From: Camellia lanceoleosa
Lineage: Eukaryota > Streptophyta > Magnoliopsida > Ericales > Theaceae
Direction: 5' to 3'
DNA: 64,000 nt
NCBI GenBank assembly: GCA_025200525.1
Contig: CM045770.1
Span: 126,953,429 to 127,017,428 of the forward strand
Shown here: piece after piece, positions 1 to 10,703 of the stretch
Layout: each line of letters begins with the position of its first letter
Numbering within the stretch: the stretch's first letter is position 1
Translations under genes and position numbers: made by a program
The notes under the pieces: model-generated
What the model saw: the letters and a program-made list of their open reading frames with translations, nothing else
Told to the model about the DNA's origin: nothing
The model's database searches: none

Positions 1-615
1 GGTTGTTAGAAGCCGAACCCTCAAGACCAATATCCCTTAGGCTTTTGTAGCTTGGGAAAATAAGAGTTGTGAGATGCTGTTCACCTTTTGGGATTGGGAT
101 GTGGTTAGCAGTCGAAAAGGTGGAGTATGTTGGTCGTACTTCAATAGCACATGGGTGATACGCCCTTGTTTTTGAAGATTTGGGTGACCAAAGTATGCAA
201 GAACAGTCTTCACTTAGGCAAGCACAGCTTCGTTAGCCGAATTCAAGGCTCTTTTGAGATCGCTATTACATAAATAAAAAGATCACATTTAATTTAAGGT
301 TTAATAAATGTATTAAAAAGCAACAGGTCTATACGGCCACCTAGCTCGCCTTTTTGTCTAGGCCCTGGGTCTAGGCAATCTTCTCCATCGCCAAATTCCT
401 AGTTTCCTTGAACGACGACCATGATGTCGTCGACTTTCTTGCCAGAGCTGGCAAGCATAATCACCAGTTGGTGCTCTGTGTCCTTGGCTCTCTCAAAAAG
501 TAACGGCCCTGTCAATCGAATGATTTTGCTAAGGCATAGCAATACCGAATAGTAGGGATTCCTAAGTTAAGGCGGTTCAATTCTATTACGCCCATTATTA
601 TCTAGTAAAAGTTCA
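1..615. other. Unassigned leading segment
   Basis: Upstream of the recognisable reverse transcriptase I find no gag or protease reading frame on the plus strand. A chromovirus would normally have them here, so this part is either decayed beyond recognition or replaced by unrelated DNA. The only notable feature is a short open stretch on the minus strand, listed separately. The base composition is less AT-rich than in the spacers further on. Confidence 0.4.
399..566 (-). other. Unrecognised 55-codon open frame
   Basis: On the minus strand a frame stays open for 55 codons and ends in TAG at 401-399. It is bounded upstream by an in-frame TAA at 569-567. The peptide has ordinary composition, unlike the Lys/Asn/Ile-rich shadows elsewhere. 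It includes the strings GPLLFERAKDTEHQLVIM and SSGKKVDDIMVVVQGN. There is no initiator Met near its start, so it could be the last exon of a gene or a captured gene fragment. I do not recognise the family. A chance frame is also possible at this length. Confidence 0.25.
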
Positions 616-1110
616 CGCAAGGGCTTCATTCGCCCTAGTACATCACAATGGGAGGCGCTGACTTTCTTTGTGAAGAAGAAGGATGGGTCGTTATGGTTGT
701 GTATTGATTACCGCAAATTGAATCGAGTTACCATTAAAAACAAGTATCCTTTACCCAAAATAGATAACTTATTTAACCAACTTAAAGGATCTCATTGTTT
801 TTCGAAAATAGACTTGAGATCGGGGTACCATTAGTTGAGAGAGAGTTAGTAATGCCTTTCAGTTTAACCGATGCATCGGCTTTCTTTATGGACTTGATGA
901 ATCAAGTCTTCCGAGAATTTTTAGACCGTTTTGTGGTTGTCTTTGTGAATGATATCTTGATTTATTCAACCTTTGAAGAGGAACACTTGCGGATAATGCT
1001 CAACTTGCTTAAGGTGCACCAATTGTATGCTAAATTTGAGAAATGCGAGTTTTAGCTAATGAAAGTAACATTTTTGGGGCATATTATGTTGGGAGAAGGA
1101 GTACTTCTAA
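616..1110 (+). pseudogene. Ty3/gypsy reverse transcriptase, broken
   Basis: The translation shows the conserved start GFIRPS then [20 protein letters not shown], then [10 protein letters not shown] and [11 protein letters not shown], followed by a stop at the end of that block. In the canonical order this leads to the catalytic motif, here [10 protein letters not shown] at about 939-968. The first Asp of the catalytic Asp pair is Asn (AAT at 948-950), which would abolish polymerase activity even without the stops. The segment ends in a decayed version of the FLGH motif (TFLGHIM) after the stop at 1053-1055. The enzyme would have copied element RNA to DNA inside cytoplasmic particles. Confidence 0.88.
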
Positions 1111-1365
1111 GATAGATGTCGTGTAAGATTGTGAACAACCTAACAATGCTTTTGAAATCTGGAGTTTCCTAGGGTTAGCCTTGTATTATTGTCATTTTGT
1201 AAGGGACTTCTCTAGATTAGCCGTACCATTGATGACGTTGACAATGAAGGGTGTCAAATTTGTATGGGACGAGACTTATGAGAAGTAATTCTAAGAACTT
1301 AAGATAGGTTGATTGCCATATTGGTTTTGATAATTCTGGAAAGGGGCTTGGGTTATATCATTATT

Positions 1366-1698
1366 ATGATGCATCCCGAGATGGCCTTGGTTGTGTGTTG
1401 ATGCAAGAAAGGAAGGTTGTGGCTTATGGTTCATGACAACTGATAATTCATAAGAAGAACTACCCCACCTATGACTTAGAGCTAGCAGCGATAATTTTTG
1501 CCTTGAAGACTTGGAGGCATTATTTGTATGACGAGAAGTTTGATGTTTTCTTTGATCATAAGAGTCTAAAATACTTTTTTCTTGAAAAGATTTGAATTTA
1601 CGCCAATGGAGATGGATTGAATTTATGGAAAATTATGATTTTGAGTTACATTATTATCCGGGAAAGGCCAATGTTGTGGCCGATGCCTTGAGTCAAAA
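1366..1698 (+). pseudogene. Ty3/gypsy RNase H domain, broken
   Basis: The frame shows DASRDGLGCVLMQE, the region of the first catalytic Asp of retroelement RNase H. It continues through [20 protein letters not shown], with the catalytic Glu region, to DHKSLKYFF, and ends with [14 protein letters not shown], the usual domain end before integrase. At least one in-frame stop and one frame change interrupt it. The domain removes the RNA strand of the hybrid during reverse transcription. Position and spacing behind the RT are normal for Ty3/gypsy pol. Confidence 0.85.
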
Positions 1699-2004
1699 TC
1701 TGTGAGTAGTGTGACAAGTGTGACCATTCGAGAATGGGATATGTTAGGTGATATCAGCGAGTTTGATTTGGATCTGGGTAAGTCTAGCGAGGGTGCTATG
1801 TTATTTACCTTAATTACACAACCCACCTTGATTAGCAGAGTCACAGAGGCACAATAGGGTGACCACGAGGTGGAGACAATCCGTGAGAGGATTTCTAACA
1901 AGAAAAGAAGATAAGGGTTTGAACATCCACTCAGATTTGAGTGTGAGGTATTTAGATCATTTGTTTATGCCGTAGAGATGAGGTAATCTGAGAATTTCAT
2001 CACT

Positions 2005-3249
2005 TATTTGGTGATACATCCAGGAGGCACTAAAATGTATCATGATCTTAGTCGTCAATTTTGGTTAAAGGGTATGAAACGAGACGTCGCCTTATTTGTT
2101 TGGAAATGTCTTACTTGTTAGCAGGTGAAGGCCAAGCACCAAAAACCAGCAAGTTTGCTACAATCCTTATCTATAGCTGAGTGGAAATGGGAGTATGTTA
2201 CCATGAATTTTGTAGTTGGGCTTCCGAGAGCATAGTAGGGTAATGATATCGTTTGGGTGATTGTTGATAGGTTGTCTAAGTTTATGCACTTTGTTTCGAT
2301 GCGTACTGGAGACTCAGTTGATTATTTGTTAGAATTGTACATTAGAGACATAGTTCAACTTCATAGGGTCCTGGTGACCGTTATTTCAGATAGAGATTCT
2401 CGTTTCATTGCCCGGTTATGGCAAAGCCTTCAAGAAGCATTGGGAACTAAGTTGACCTTTAGCACCGTTTATCATCCTCAGACCGATAGGTAATCAGAGC
2501 ACACTATTCAGATTTTGAAAGACATGCTTGGAGCTTGTGTCTTTCATTTCAAGGGATCTTGGGAGAGGCACCTACCATTGATTTAGTTTGCTTATAACAA
2601 TAATTATTAGCCAAGTATTGAAATGGCACCATTTGAGGCCTTGTATGGCTGACCTTGTAGATCACCAGTTTGTTAGGTCAAGGTGGGTGATGCACCGATG
2701 TTGGGCCCAGAGGTAATTCGAGAGACGAACGAGAAAGTTGCTCTCATTTGAAACAGGTTAGTTACGACTCAAAGCCGATAGAAGAGTTATGCCGATAAGA
2801 GAAGGCAACCTCTATCCTTCGAGGTCAGTAACCATGTGTTTTTTAAAATCTCATCGTGATGGGGTTTGATTAGATTTAGAAAGAGTGGGAAATGGCCTCC
2901 AAGATTTATTGAACCTTTTGAGATTTTAGAGCGGATTAAGGAAGTGGCATACCGTTTGGCCTTATCGCCACAACTTTCTAGGGTTCATGACGTGTTCCAT
3001 GCATCTATGCTTAGGAAATATGAACCCGACCCTTCACATGTACTTGATTGGGTTGACTTAGAGGTAGATGAGGATGTCTTATATAAAGAACGACTAGTTC
3101 AAATTTTAGATGTTTGAGAACAAGTGTTGAGGGGCAAGACTATACCGTTAGTGAAGGTGTTACGGAGATACCATGGGATTGACCAAACAACTTGGGAATG
3201 AGAGGCAAAAGTCCACTCCAAGTATCCAGACTTATTTGAGAATGCTTAG
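2005..3249 (+). pseudogene. Ty3/gypsy integrase with chromo-like tail, broken
   Basis: The N-terminal zinc-binding region is present: HPGGTKMYHDL supplies the two His and KCLTC the two Cys. The catalytic core follows, with IVDRLSKFMHF (first Asp) near 2260 and VISDRDSRF (second Asp) near 2385. The Glu lies just after YHPQTDR, where the canonical next codon is now a stop. After 2866 the GPY/F-like module (KWPPRFIEPFEIL) and the LSRVHDVFHASMLRKY block lead to a short chromo-like tail (KVLRRYHGIDQTTWE) and the TAG at 3247-3249. At least five stops occur, so no functional integrase can be made. Confidence 0.88.
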
Positions 3250-3629
3250 TTTGTTCTAGATTTTAATATTCTCTAGTGTTTGAGAATGAAGCATTAAAAT
3301 TTCTAACCACTTGTTATTGTAATTGTTGTTGTTTTTAAGCATGAGAATTATTGTAGGATTGTCACAATTATTGTTGAACATCATGCTTATGATTATGGTA
3401 TTAGTTGTTATTGGTATTGTGGCTATGGCCCATGGAAATTATGGTAATGGTAGTGGAATATTGTTGAGATTGAGATCTCTGTGCTATTATTGAATTGTTA
3501 TTATTTTTGATTCATTATTGTCATTAGTATGGTTATTATCATTCAAAGTCTTTTTATTGTTGAGTTGTCATTGTTCTCTTGGAGGTTGTTGGTGAGATGT
3601 GTGACTCAATTTGAGGGATGAAATTTCCT
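3250..3629. other. Chromovirus 3' untranslated spacer
   Basis: Between the end of pol and the polypurine tract lies a TTG/TTA-rich stretch without an open frame. This is where chromoviruses carry a 3' UTR of a few hundred bases. I see no other element inside it. Confidence 0.6.
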
Positions 3630-3640
3630 AAGGGAGGAGG
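3630..3640 (+). promoter_or_regulatory. Polypurine tract
   Basis: The run AAGGGAGGAGG lies one base before the LTR start TGTGATGTCCC. A purine run directly before the 3' LTR is the plus-strand primer of LTR retrotransposons. Its position confirms where the LTR starts. Confidence 0.85.
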
Positions 3641-3950
3641 TTGTGATGTCCCGGGTCCTAGACTTGACTCCAGATTATGTAGTCAATTGGTTTGTTTTAC
3701 TTTCAAAGATTTTGATTATCGTATTGAGTCGTTGAGATTTCAATTCCACTCTTACTCAACCTTTCTTAATGTTTCCGGGTTAAAATTTTTAGTTTTGTGC
3801 ATTAGAACTTGTATGAGGGTGTGGAATCAATTTTTGGCTTTGGCCGAAAACCACTATGATAGAATTTTAACACTATACACATTGTATAGTGTATTGTCCA
3901 ACTGTTGAGGATATAGTTTTGACATAGGAAATTCCCATGTTTCCATGCTT

Positions 3951-4232
3951 CTACAACGACAACAACTTGCCAATCGTCTCCCCATTCAATACGGGAGCAA
4001 TTTCATGAATGAAGCGAGCCAAGTTCAATGTGGTTAAATAAAACATTATCTTTTGTTGCCACCTTTTGAATTCAGTTCCATTGAACTTTTCTGGTTTCTC
4101 CCTATAATTTACTACTACTGATGGAGAAACCGCTGACAATGCCAGCATCATGGATGTAGTGACTAGGTTTGCAGTTGCAGTAGGAGTAGTCTCAGTATAG
4201 CGATTCTGGTTTAGACCCGACCCATCTTGCAT
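3951..4232 (-). pseudogene. Ty1/copia gag N-terminal fragment
   Basis: On the minus strand an ATG at 4232 opens 93 codons. The peptide includes EKPEKFNGTEFKRWQQKI and MFYLTTLNLARFIHEIAPVL. This matches the start of plant Ty1/copia gag, where the polypeptide binds element RNA and builds the particle. Only the first third of a normal gag is present and no zinc knuckle follows. It lies antisense inside a Ty3/gypsy LTR, so it is a foreign fragment. Its outer edges (about 3940 and 4310) are judged from loss of similarity to the related LTR at 43634 and are not sharp. Confidence 0.75.
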
Positions 4233-4383
4233 TTTGGACTCTGGTTTTACGATTTCTGAATGTTGTTCATGTCTTTTCCCCTTTATTTTTACTCAAGTTT
4301 GATATTGGGATTGTTGTGTTGCCTTTGGGACAAGTTGGTTGCATAGTTTCCAAACTTTCGTTGCCCAAATTTTTGCTACTTCG

Positions 4384-4640
4384 CTCGAGCGGCAATTTTT
4401 GCGCTTAAACGGGCTTTGCAAACTCTCAATACTTTTATAGGTCTACAAAACTACTGGGAGAGTGTATTCTATGCTCAAGCGGTCCTTTTTGTGCTCGAGC
4501 AACCCTTCTTGCACTCGAGCGTTGGTCTATTGTCTGCAAAACTACTGGAAGCGTACATTCTGCGCTCGAGCATCATTTCTTGTGCTTGAGCGGAAGAACT
4601 TATTGTGTTTGACGCTCGAGCGTCAAATCTTGCACTCAAG
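4384..4640. repeat. CTCGAGC palindrome cluster in LTR
   Basis: CTCGAG occurs at 4384, 4493-4499, 4514, 4565 and 4615. It usually sits in a (T)GCGCTCGAGCG context, and decayed copies (CTCAAGCGG, CTTGAGCGG) lie between. The copies are irregularly spaced, 15-110 bases apart, so this is a motif cluster rather than a simple tandem array. The same motif recurs in the LTRs at 15492, 20620 and 47976. Confidence 0.75.
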
Positions 4641-6189
4641 CGGACTGTGCATATATCAGTTCGTAAAAAGGTTATTTTACATCACTTTTTCAGATCTATT
4701 TATCTCCAAACCCTAAAGTTGAGACCTTCTCTTTCTAAAACCTACCTTCTCTATACTTTTTCATCTAGATCTAGTGATTTCTCCACCCTTGTGCCTTTGT
4801 TAAAAAGGTAGAGCATTTCAAGGGTTACATTTCTATTCGAATAGAGTTGTGTTTGAGCATCTTTGAAGCTTCCTCTTTGCTTGCTCGATTTCTAACTTTG
4901 AGGTAGGGACTTTCTACACTCTTCTATGAGTTTTAGCTTAGTTATTTGTTAGTGTGTAAGAAACATTGGGATTTTGAGGTGATTTTGAACAAACCTAGGA
5001 TTTTGGTTTAAAATTAAAAAAGGGTTTTTTTGAATGGATGGATTGGAAATAGTTATGGGGGTAAATATGAGCTTGTGCTATATTAAAATAATTGATTTTG
5101 GTACTTGGAGTGGATGCTGGAAAAAGATGGAGTTTTGCCCTAAAATGTCTCGACTAATCATTTTGTATAAATATAGAATTGGTGTTGGGAATATGAAATT
5201 GAATGGATGTTTATATAAAGGGTCGAGCTAGATATGCATTACCTTGCACCTATGGAAATTTGGATAATTTATCTCTTGTAAAGATTGCATATTTATTTAA
5301 AAATATCTATTTGGGGCTATCGATGGAAGCTAGCCATGATTGTTGTAGAAATTGCATGAAGATTAGGCGAATTGAAACTAATCTCTTAGCCCGTATCATT
5401 GAATATGATTATGATGTGTATGCATTGTATATGTATGATGTTTGGGAGGAGAAAGCGGATGGACTCTATTAAACTAAGTTGGCCTATCTGTCCAGGGTAA
5501 AAGTCCCGAAAACCGTGCGTATACATAGGTGCCGATTCTGGTGGGCGAAATTTCTATAAAATGGCAAGTGAATGTGTTTTGTATAATAATTATGTTGGTA
5601 GGAGGCCTATGGGGTGTATCCGCTGTTTGGTTGACTAAATGAAGTGGGTATAACAAGTGGATTGAGATGTAAGTTTGACATAACATGGTTTTGGAAAAAG
5701 CTGTGAAAGATTTGTCATTTGGGCATTGAACATATGCATCATACTTATATCTTTGTTAATATTCATATATTGTGTTAGATTGTTTCTGTGGGGCTTTGGC
5801 TCACCCTACTTAGGAAACCATTTTTAGGTGTTGGTGACATGCCTCCTTTAAGGACTTAGGTTGGGAGGACCGGGGAGCTGAAGACTCTGTTTTGTTGTTT
5901 TGTATTTAATATTTGTACAAACCTAGGGCTTTATATGTATGGAGTTTAAGACTCCCTCTTGTTGTAACCAAGTATAGTCTTGGAAAGATGTAAGTCTGTA
6001 GGGTATTTATTTTGTTAATCATTAAGTTAGTATCACATGCTATAGATTCAGGGTAGAGGTTATGAATGTATATCACATGTGTCACTTTTTTAATTAACTC
6101 TAATTATTGAAAGTCTATTATTTTGTTTATGTTATCTGGTATTAATCATTTATAAATGAATCATTGTATTTATTTTGGGGGGCGTTACA

Positions 6190-7087
6190 CTCAACATTAT
6201 CCTTTTCAATTGCCATTATTTCTAATGAAATAAAAATGCAACAATCACAAATTAAAATTATACAAATAAATTGTACACTCAAAACAGACAAAACAAATTC
6301 TGAATAAAAATCCAATGATAAACAATATATTACTACTATTTAACCAAAATAAAAATTATTTAGTATATTACTACTATCTAATTTATCGAAACAAAATATT
6401 GCTTTTGTATAAAACACAACTAATAAAAGAAATCTACTTTAAGATTGTTAGAACCCGATGGTTCTTTGTGTAATGTGCGTGTAATTTAAATATATAAATA
6501 AAATAAATAACAAAGCAAAACAATTCAAAAAATAATTAATTAAATTAAATTTTTTCTTTAATGCATACAACGCATAACAAATAGATTTATTTAAATCGAA
6601 TCTTGTATTGGACACAATATCCTTAAAATAGATTTTGCTCTTGCTCCGGTGCTTCAAAATGTACTGGCATATACTTCCCAAGATGTAACGATTAGTAGTC
6701 TTGGAAATGCAGCATTACAATTCCAAGCCTAATGAACCAAACCAGTGTTGTAAGTTGTAACTGTCTCTTTCTCACAGACTCTTCTTAAAACTTGTTGCAG
6801 AAAATTTGCAAAACAAGAGAGGACAAAGAACACGAAAGGAATGAATGAGAATGAAATAAATCTAAGACCAAATAAATTCGGATTTGAAAAAATGGTGAAC
6901 GTTATTTAGAAAAGTATTCGTGGCCATTCAAAGTCATGACTCTTGAGTCATATCCTTTCATATGAAAAGATACCATGAAGGGTTGTACTTTTTTATTCGA
7001 ATGGAGAAGGGTCATAACTTTTGGGTCATGCCTTTTCATGTAAAAAGATACCATTCAATCATACCCTATCATATGAAGAATCACCAT
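6190..7087. other. AT-rich spacer
   Basis: No coding similarity is visible. From about 6890 to 7090 there are three imperfect copies of a block with CATATGAAAAGATACCAT or CATGTAAAAAGATACCAT, suggesting an old local duplication. The rest looks featureless. Confidence 0.4.
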
Positions 7088-7270
7088 AAAAAGTTATATA
7101 TTTTCATATGAATAGAGTTAATTCTCATTCACATCTAAAATTTTCTGAGAACTATAATCACATATCGAAGAAGCATAATATGGTTCACCCTCAGATCATG
7201 AGATTTCCATCCTCGTTCAATTGCTAAACAAATAAAAAGTTGTATATTTTCATACGAATAGAGTTAATTC
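7088..7270 (+). repeat. ~150-bp tandem duplication split by a LINE
   Basis: A block starting AAAAAGTTATATATTTTCAT at about 7088 is followed by a second copy starting at about 7234. That copy is cut at 7270 (...GAGTTAATTC) and resumes after the LINE at about 10606 (TTCTCATTCACATC...) up to about 10703. The copies differ at scattered bases. The LINE therefore entered the second unit of an existing tandem duplication. Confidence 0.7.
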
Positions 7271-7271
7271 T

Positions 7272-9204
7272 GGTGGATGGATTCCGGTGGTGAATCAATG
7301 GCGAGGAGGTAGATCTCGGGGGAAAGTATCTAGGATTGGTCTTTCTACTGTGTTTGTGGATAATCTGCCTAGTTCCATAGATGCTAAATCTTTGTTCAAA
7401 CTCTTCACTAAGTTTGGCATCATCAAAGACGTCTTCATCCCTTTAAAAAGAAGGAAAGTGACAAACACAAGATTCGGCTTTGTGAGATACGACTGCCATG
7501 TAGCCTCAGATATTGCCATACAGAAAAAAAAAAAATGGACTTTTGGTGGATGACAGAGTGCTTGATGTGAAATACGCCATTCATGAAAGGAATGCAAGCG
7601 ATGTGCACAGCAGGGGTCGGTTCCAGACCAACAGAGAGGCTTTTGGTGCACACAGTGGTAAGAGTAAACTACCTTTTACTGGCCATAGATCGTTTGCCGA
7701 GGTACTAAAAAGGGACACAAGATCTACGACTAGAACAGCAGCCATGACCATTAAAGTCAACGAAGATAGTCATGGTTGGCTATATGAAAGTGTTATAATC
7801 AAATTGCACTTTGATTATTCTATCCACAACATCAGAAAGGCCCTGAAGGAGAAGGGGTTAGACCAAGTTGTGGTCAGAGAAGAGGGAGGTCGTAATGTAG
7901 TTTTGACGTTTAAATCCTAGGAGGAGCTGAAATCCAATATTCATAGTATCAAGGAATGGTTTCAAGCTTGGAGTCTGTTTGTGTTGGAATGGAGCCCAAG
8001 AGTCCATATACAGCAAGAGAGATGTGTGTGGTTGAGGTGCCAAGGTATACCCCTAAACCTCTGGAACAGAAACACACTAAATAACATTGGCATTTTGTGG
8101 GGGACTATCCTTTTTCTGGAGGGAGATATAAGCTATCCAGAGTCATTTTCCTATTCCAGAATCAAAGTTGTTACTTCGTGCATGGAGCTCATCAATAAAA
8201 CCATAAACCTGGAGTGTAAGGGTAAATTACACCCAATATTTGTCTATGAAGATTATCTTGGTAGTTCAGAGGAGCCTTCTAATTCTATTGTGAAAGGTTA
8301 CAGCTCTAATGTAAACTTTTGCAAGGTAGTGGAAGCTTCTCCTTATGAGGAGTGATTCAAGGGAAAAGAAGATGAAGCTGAGGTGGTAGCAGTGTATGAT
8401 CTGTCTGGTGTTGGGGCTTCCCTCAATGAGGTGGCAAAGAGGAAGGAGCCTACTCACGGCTTCAATGAAGAGGAGGTGGACACACTGGTTGAAGAGTCAC
8501 CATGTGATGTGGAGTTCAGCAAGCCTAGTGCTGTAGGTGTAAAAGAGGCAATGATGGAGGAGCATGCACCCTGTCCTAAGTGCAATGATAAGTCTGAGAA
8601 GTGTATGGAGCAAGTTTCCACAGCTGGATTTTTCAAAAGTCTTAGTGGACCAAGGGAGGGACTTGGGCCTGGCATTTCTCTTGAGGCGAACTTGGCTCAC
8701 CCACTAGGTGAGCAGTTTGCTCAAGGCCCATATGAAGCTTAAAACATTAGGCCCACTTCAAATGGTCTGCTGCTTTTCAATTCCCCTAGGTCTACCAGTG
8801 GGTCAAAAATTCTAAGCATGTACGATCAAGGCCAAGTCAAAACACCTACTATCTTCCTCACTCTTCTGCGGAACACCAGGAAACCAGGGGAAAAAAAGGC
8901 ACAGATGGAGGGCTTCTCCCGTTTTGCTTGACTTTATGGTCACAAAGTTTTAGCTATCAGCAAACATAGCTCCAAATCTGTTATCTTTAGACCAGCAGTA
9001 ACTGTCCTTGCACAATCTGATCTCTTTGAGGGTTATTCAAGCCCACATAGTTATCTCCTCAAAGAAGCTACAACTACTGTTCAGTTGGAGCAAAAACTTG
9101 GAATAAACTTCCAAGGGAAAGAAGATGTAGTGATAGATAAGATCATTGATCTGGAGCTCAAGGACAAAGAAAGAATTATCAAGGAGGGTAAGGCTAAGAT
9201 GTAA
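7272..9204 (+). pseudogene. LINE ORF1 with RRM and DUF4283-like region
   Basis: The first 80 codons form an RNA-recognition motif: RNP2-like TVFVDNLPSS and RNP1-like NTRFGFVRYD. A run of A at about 7523-7534 shifts the frame. After it come a region like DUF4283 with the signature VWLRCQGIPLNLWN (about 8025-8070) and an acidic linker. The C-terminus, KLGINFQGKEDVVIDKIIDL, ends at TAA 9202-9204. In plant L1 elements ORF1 is the RNA-binding protein that packages the transcript. Stops at 7918, 8353 and 8740 and the frameshift break it. The true start codon is lost by the 5' truncation. Confidence 0.82.
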
Positions 9205-9247
9205 ATACAGTAGCTAGGGGATGTATAGTGTGTGTATTTGTCTCTTT

Positions 9248-9984
9248 ATGAAGCTTATATCCTGGAATGTTTGAGGTATTGGCAAGCCTGAGAAGAGGGG
9301 TAGAATTAAAAAGCTCTTAAAAGATAAGCACATTGATGTGGCATTCTTTCAAGAAACAAAGAAGTTAGTAGTGTCGGACTCTGTGGCTAGGGGGCTATGG
9401 GGTAATAGGAATATGAAGTTCTTGTCTGTGGACCCTGAAGGCTCAGCAGGTGGGCTTCTGTGTATCTGGGATCCAGGTGTTTTCCAATTATCTGGTAGTT
9501 GCTGTAACAGGAGGTTTATTTTACTCTCAGGTACATTGTACAACTCTTTTCATTGTGTTCTGCTTAATATTTATGCTCCTAATGAGGTTAGCAGTTGATC
9601 CTCTTTTTGGAATGCTCTTCTCAACCTCAAGGTTTCTTTTCCTTTCCCATGGTGCTTGGGAGGGGATTTCAATGAGATAAGGCATATGGAAGAGAGAGTT
9701 GGTTGTTCTCGGAGAGACAGGGGTATGAAACAACTTAATGAGTTTATAGATGCTTGTGAACTGAATGGCCTTCCTCTCTATGGTAGAAAATATACTTGGT
9801 GTAATGCTCAGGAGGCACAGAAATGGAGCAGAATTGATAGGGTCTTGCTTAGCCCTAAATGATTGATTCACTTCAACATGAAGCTTTGGGGTTCGCCTTG
9901 GCTCATATCAGATCACTGCCCTTTATTGTTGATGGAAGATGACGGAGATTGGGGACCCAAACCTTTCCGATTTATTGACAGCCA
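9248..9984 (+). pseudogene. LINE ORF2 endonuclease domain only
   Basis: The ATG at 9248 opens MKLISWNV, the usual start of plant LINE ORF2. An endonuclease-exonuclease-phosphatase fold follows: FFQETKK (metal-binding Glu), GGDFNEI, WSRIDRVLLS and SDHCPLLLME. It would nick target DNA to prime reverse transcription. Stops fall at the Trp-like position in SWNV*GIG and at 9596 and 9860. The frame ends at PKPFRFID, exactly where the fused reverse transcriptase should follow. That part, about two thirds of ORF2, is absent. Confidence 0.88.
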
Positions 9985-10440
9985 AGATTACACAATTCTC
10001 TCCCTCTCTCTCTCTCTATAGCCGGCCCTCTCTCTTCCTTGAGTTCAAAATCAGCCAAATGAAGCTAAAGAGAGAATTGAGGGTGTAGTGCTCTATTACA
10101 ACCAATTCCACTAATTCCAATATAATGATAATAATAAAGTAATTGGGCACTAATTTATCAATTTAATTAATTTAATTTGATCCGAATTAATTTTCAATCA
10201 AATTTCACCGTAGGCTCTAAAATTACGCTAATCACAACGGCGCAATCAATTTCGGGTTCTGTGGCCGATGAGGCTTTCAATTTAATTTCCAAAGCAGATA
10301 ATCAAACGGATATTCCTACGGTGAACATATAGAAATTCAAAACCACATATTTTATATAAATGGTACACAAAATCATATCAAACACATAATCACATTTATA
10401 TTAAGGACCAATTAACATATTACGGAACAGGGATATCACA
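9985..10440 (-). repeat. LTR fragment inside the LINE
   Basis: Read on the minus strand the segment starts TGTGATATCCCTGTTCCG, a typical Ty3/gypsy LTR start. It continues to a CT/GA-rich stretch (about 9997-10020) and stops against the LINE endonuclease. A matching LTR end (GTGACA or GTTACA type) is not seen at the other side, so only the 5' part of an LTR seems present. It may be the remains of an insertion whose later deletion also removed the LINE reverse transcriptase. Confidence 0.5.
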
Positions 10441-10703
10441 AGCACACACTCTTTTTTTGTTTCTCTTTGTTGGTCTCTCACTAACTAGGAGGTTGGAGCT
10501 TTCTTTAGCTCCAACCTCCTCATTATTGATGTAATTTTTCATACTCTGTATGTGTTTATCATTAATTAAATTTTTCCTTTTGCCGATTAAAAAAAACAAA
10601 AAAATTTCTCATTCACATCTAAAATTTTCCAAGAACTATAACCACATATCGAAGAAGGATAATATATCATGAGATTTCCAACCCTGTTCAATTGCTGAAC
10701 AAA

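Larger units (their letters stand above)
616..6189 (+). mobile_element. Degenerate chromovirus-like Ty3/gypsy element, 3' half
   Basis: The order RT, RNase H, integrase, chromodomain-like tail, polypurine tract and 3' LTR is colinear and on one strand, as in Ty3/gypsy retrotransposons. The integrase-C-terminal GPY/F-like segment followed by a chromo-like tail points to the chromovirus branch, probably the Tekay/Del group with long LTRs. The 5' LTR, gag and protease lie outside the window or are lost. More than ten in-frame stops and several frame changes make it non-autonomous. The left TSD is not visible, so the right end (...GGCGTTACA at 6189) rests on the typical LTR terminus. Confidence 0.85.
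3642..6189 (+). repeat. 3' LTR of the chromovirus element (2.5 kb)
   Basis: The LTR starts TGTGATGTCCCGGG right after the polypurine tract and ends GGGGGGCGTTACA. A related LTR starts near 43634: both share a run around GAGTCGTT...CTTACT(C/T)AACC(T/C)(T/C)TCTTAATGTTT, so they are one family. Inside are an antisense copia gag fragment (about 3940-4310) and a cluster of CTCGAG palindromes (4384-4640). Open frames of 60-96 codons inside it have no recognisable content and I do not call them genes. Confidence 0.8.
7272..10604 (+). mobile_element. Plant L1-type LINE, 5'-truncated and gutted
   Basis: ORF1 with an RNA-recognition motif, then ORF2 with an endonuclease, then a 3' UTR and A-rich tail give the order of a plant L1 LINE. 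The 5' end starts inside ORF1, with no upstream UTR. The reverse transcriptase and everything up to the 3' UTR are missing; a 456-bp LTR fragment sits in their place. The 3' UTR (10441-10604) closely matches the antisense LINE at 13180-14313, including the GGAGGTTGGAGCT stem and the CATACTCTGTATG block. The flanking duplication is at most TTCT, unusually short for L1. Confidence 0.85.

Noticed and set aside
7287..7553. RRM protein as a host RNA-binding gene
   Set aside because: The DUF4283-like region and the LINE endonuclease follow on the same strand, so the RRM is LINE ORF1.
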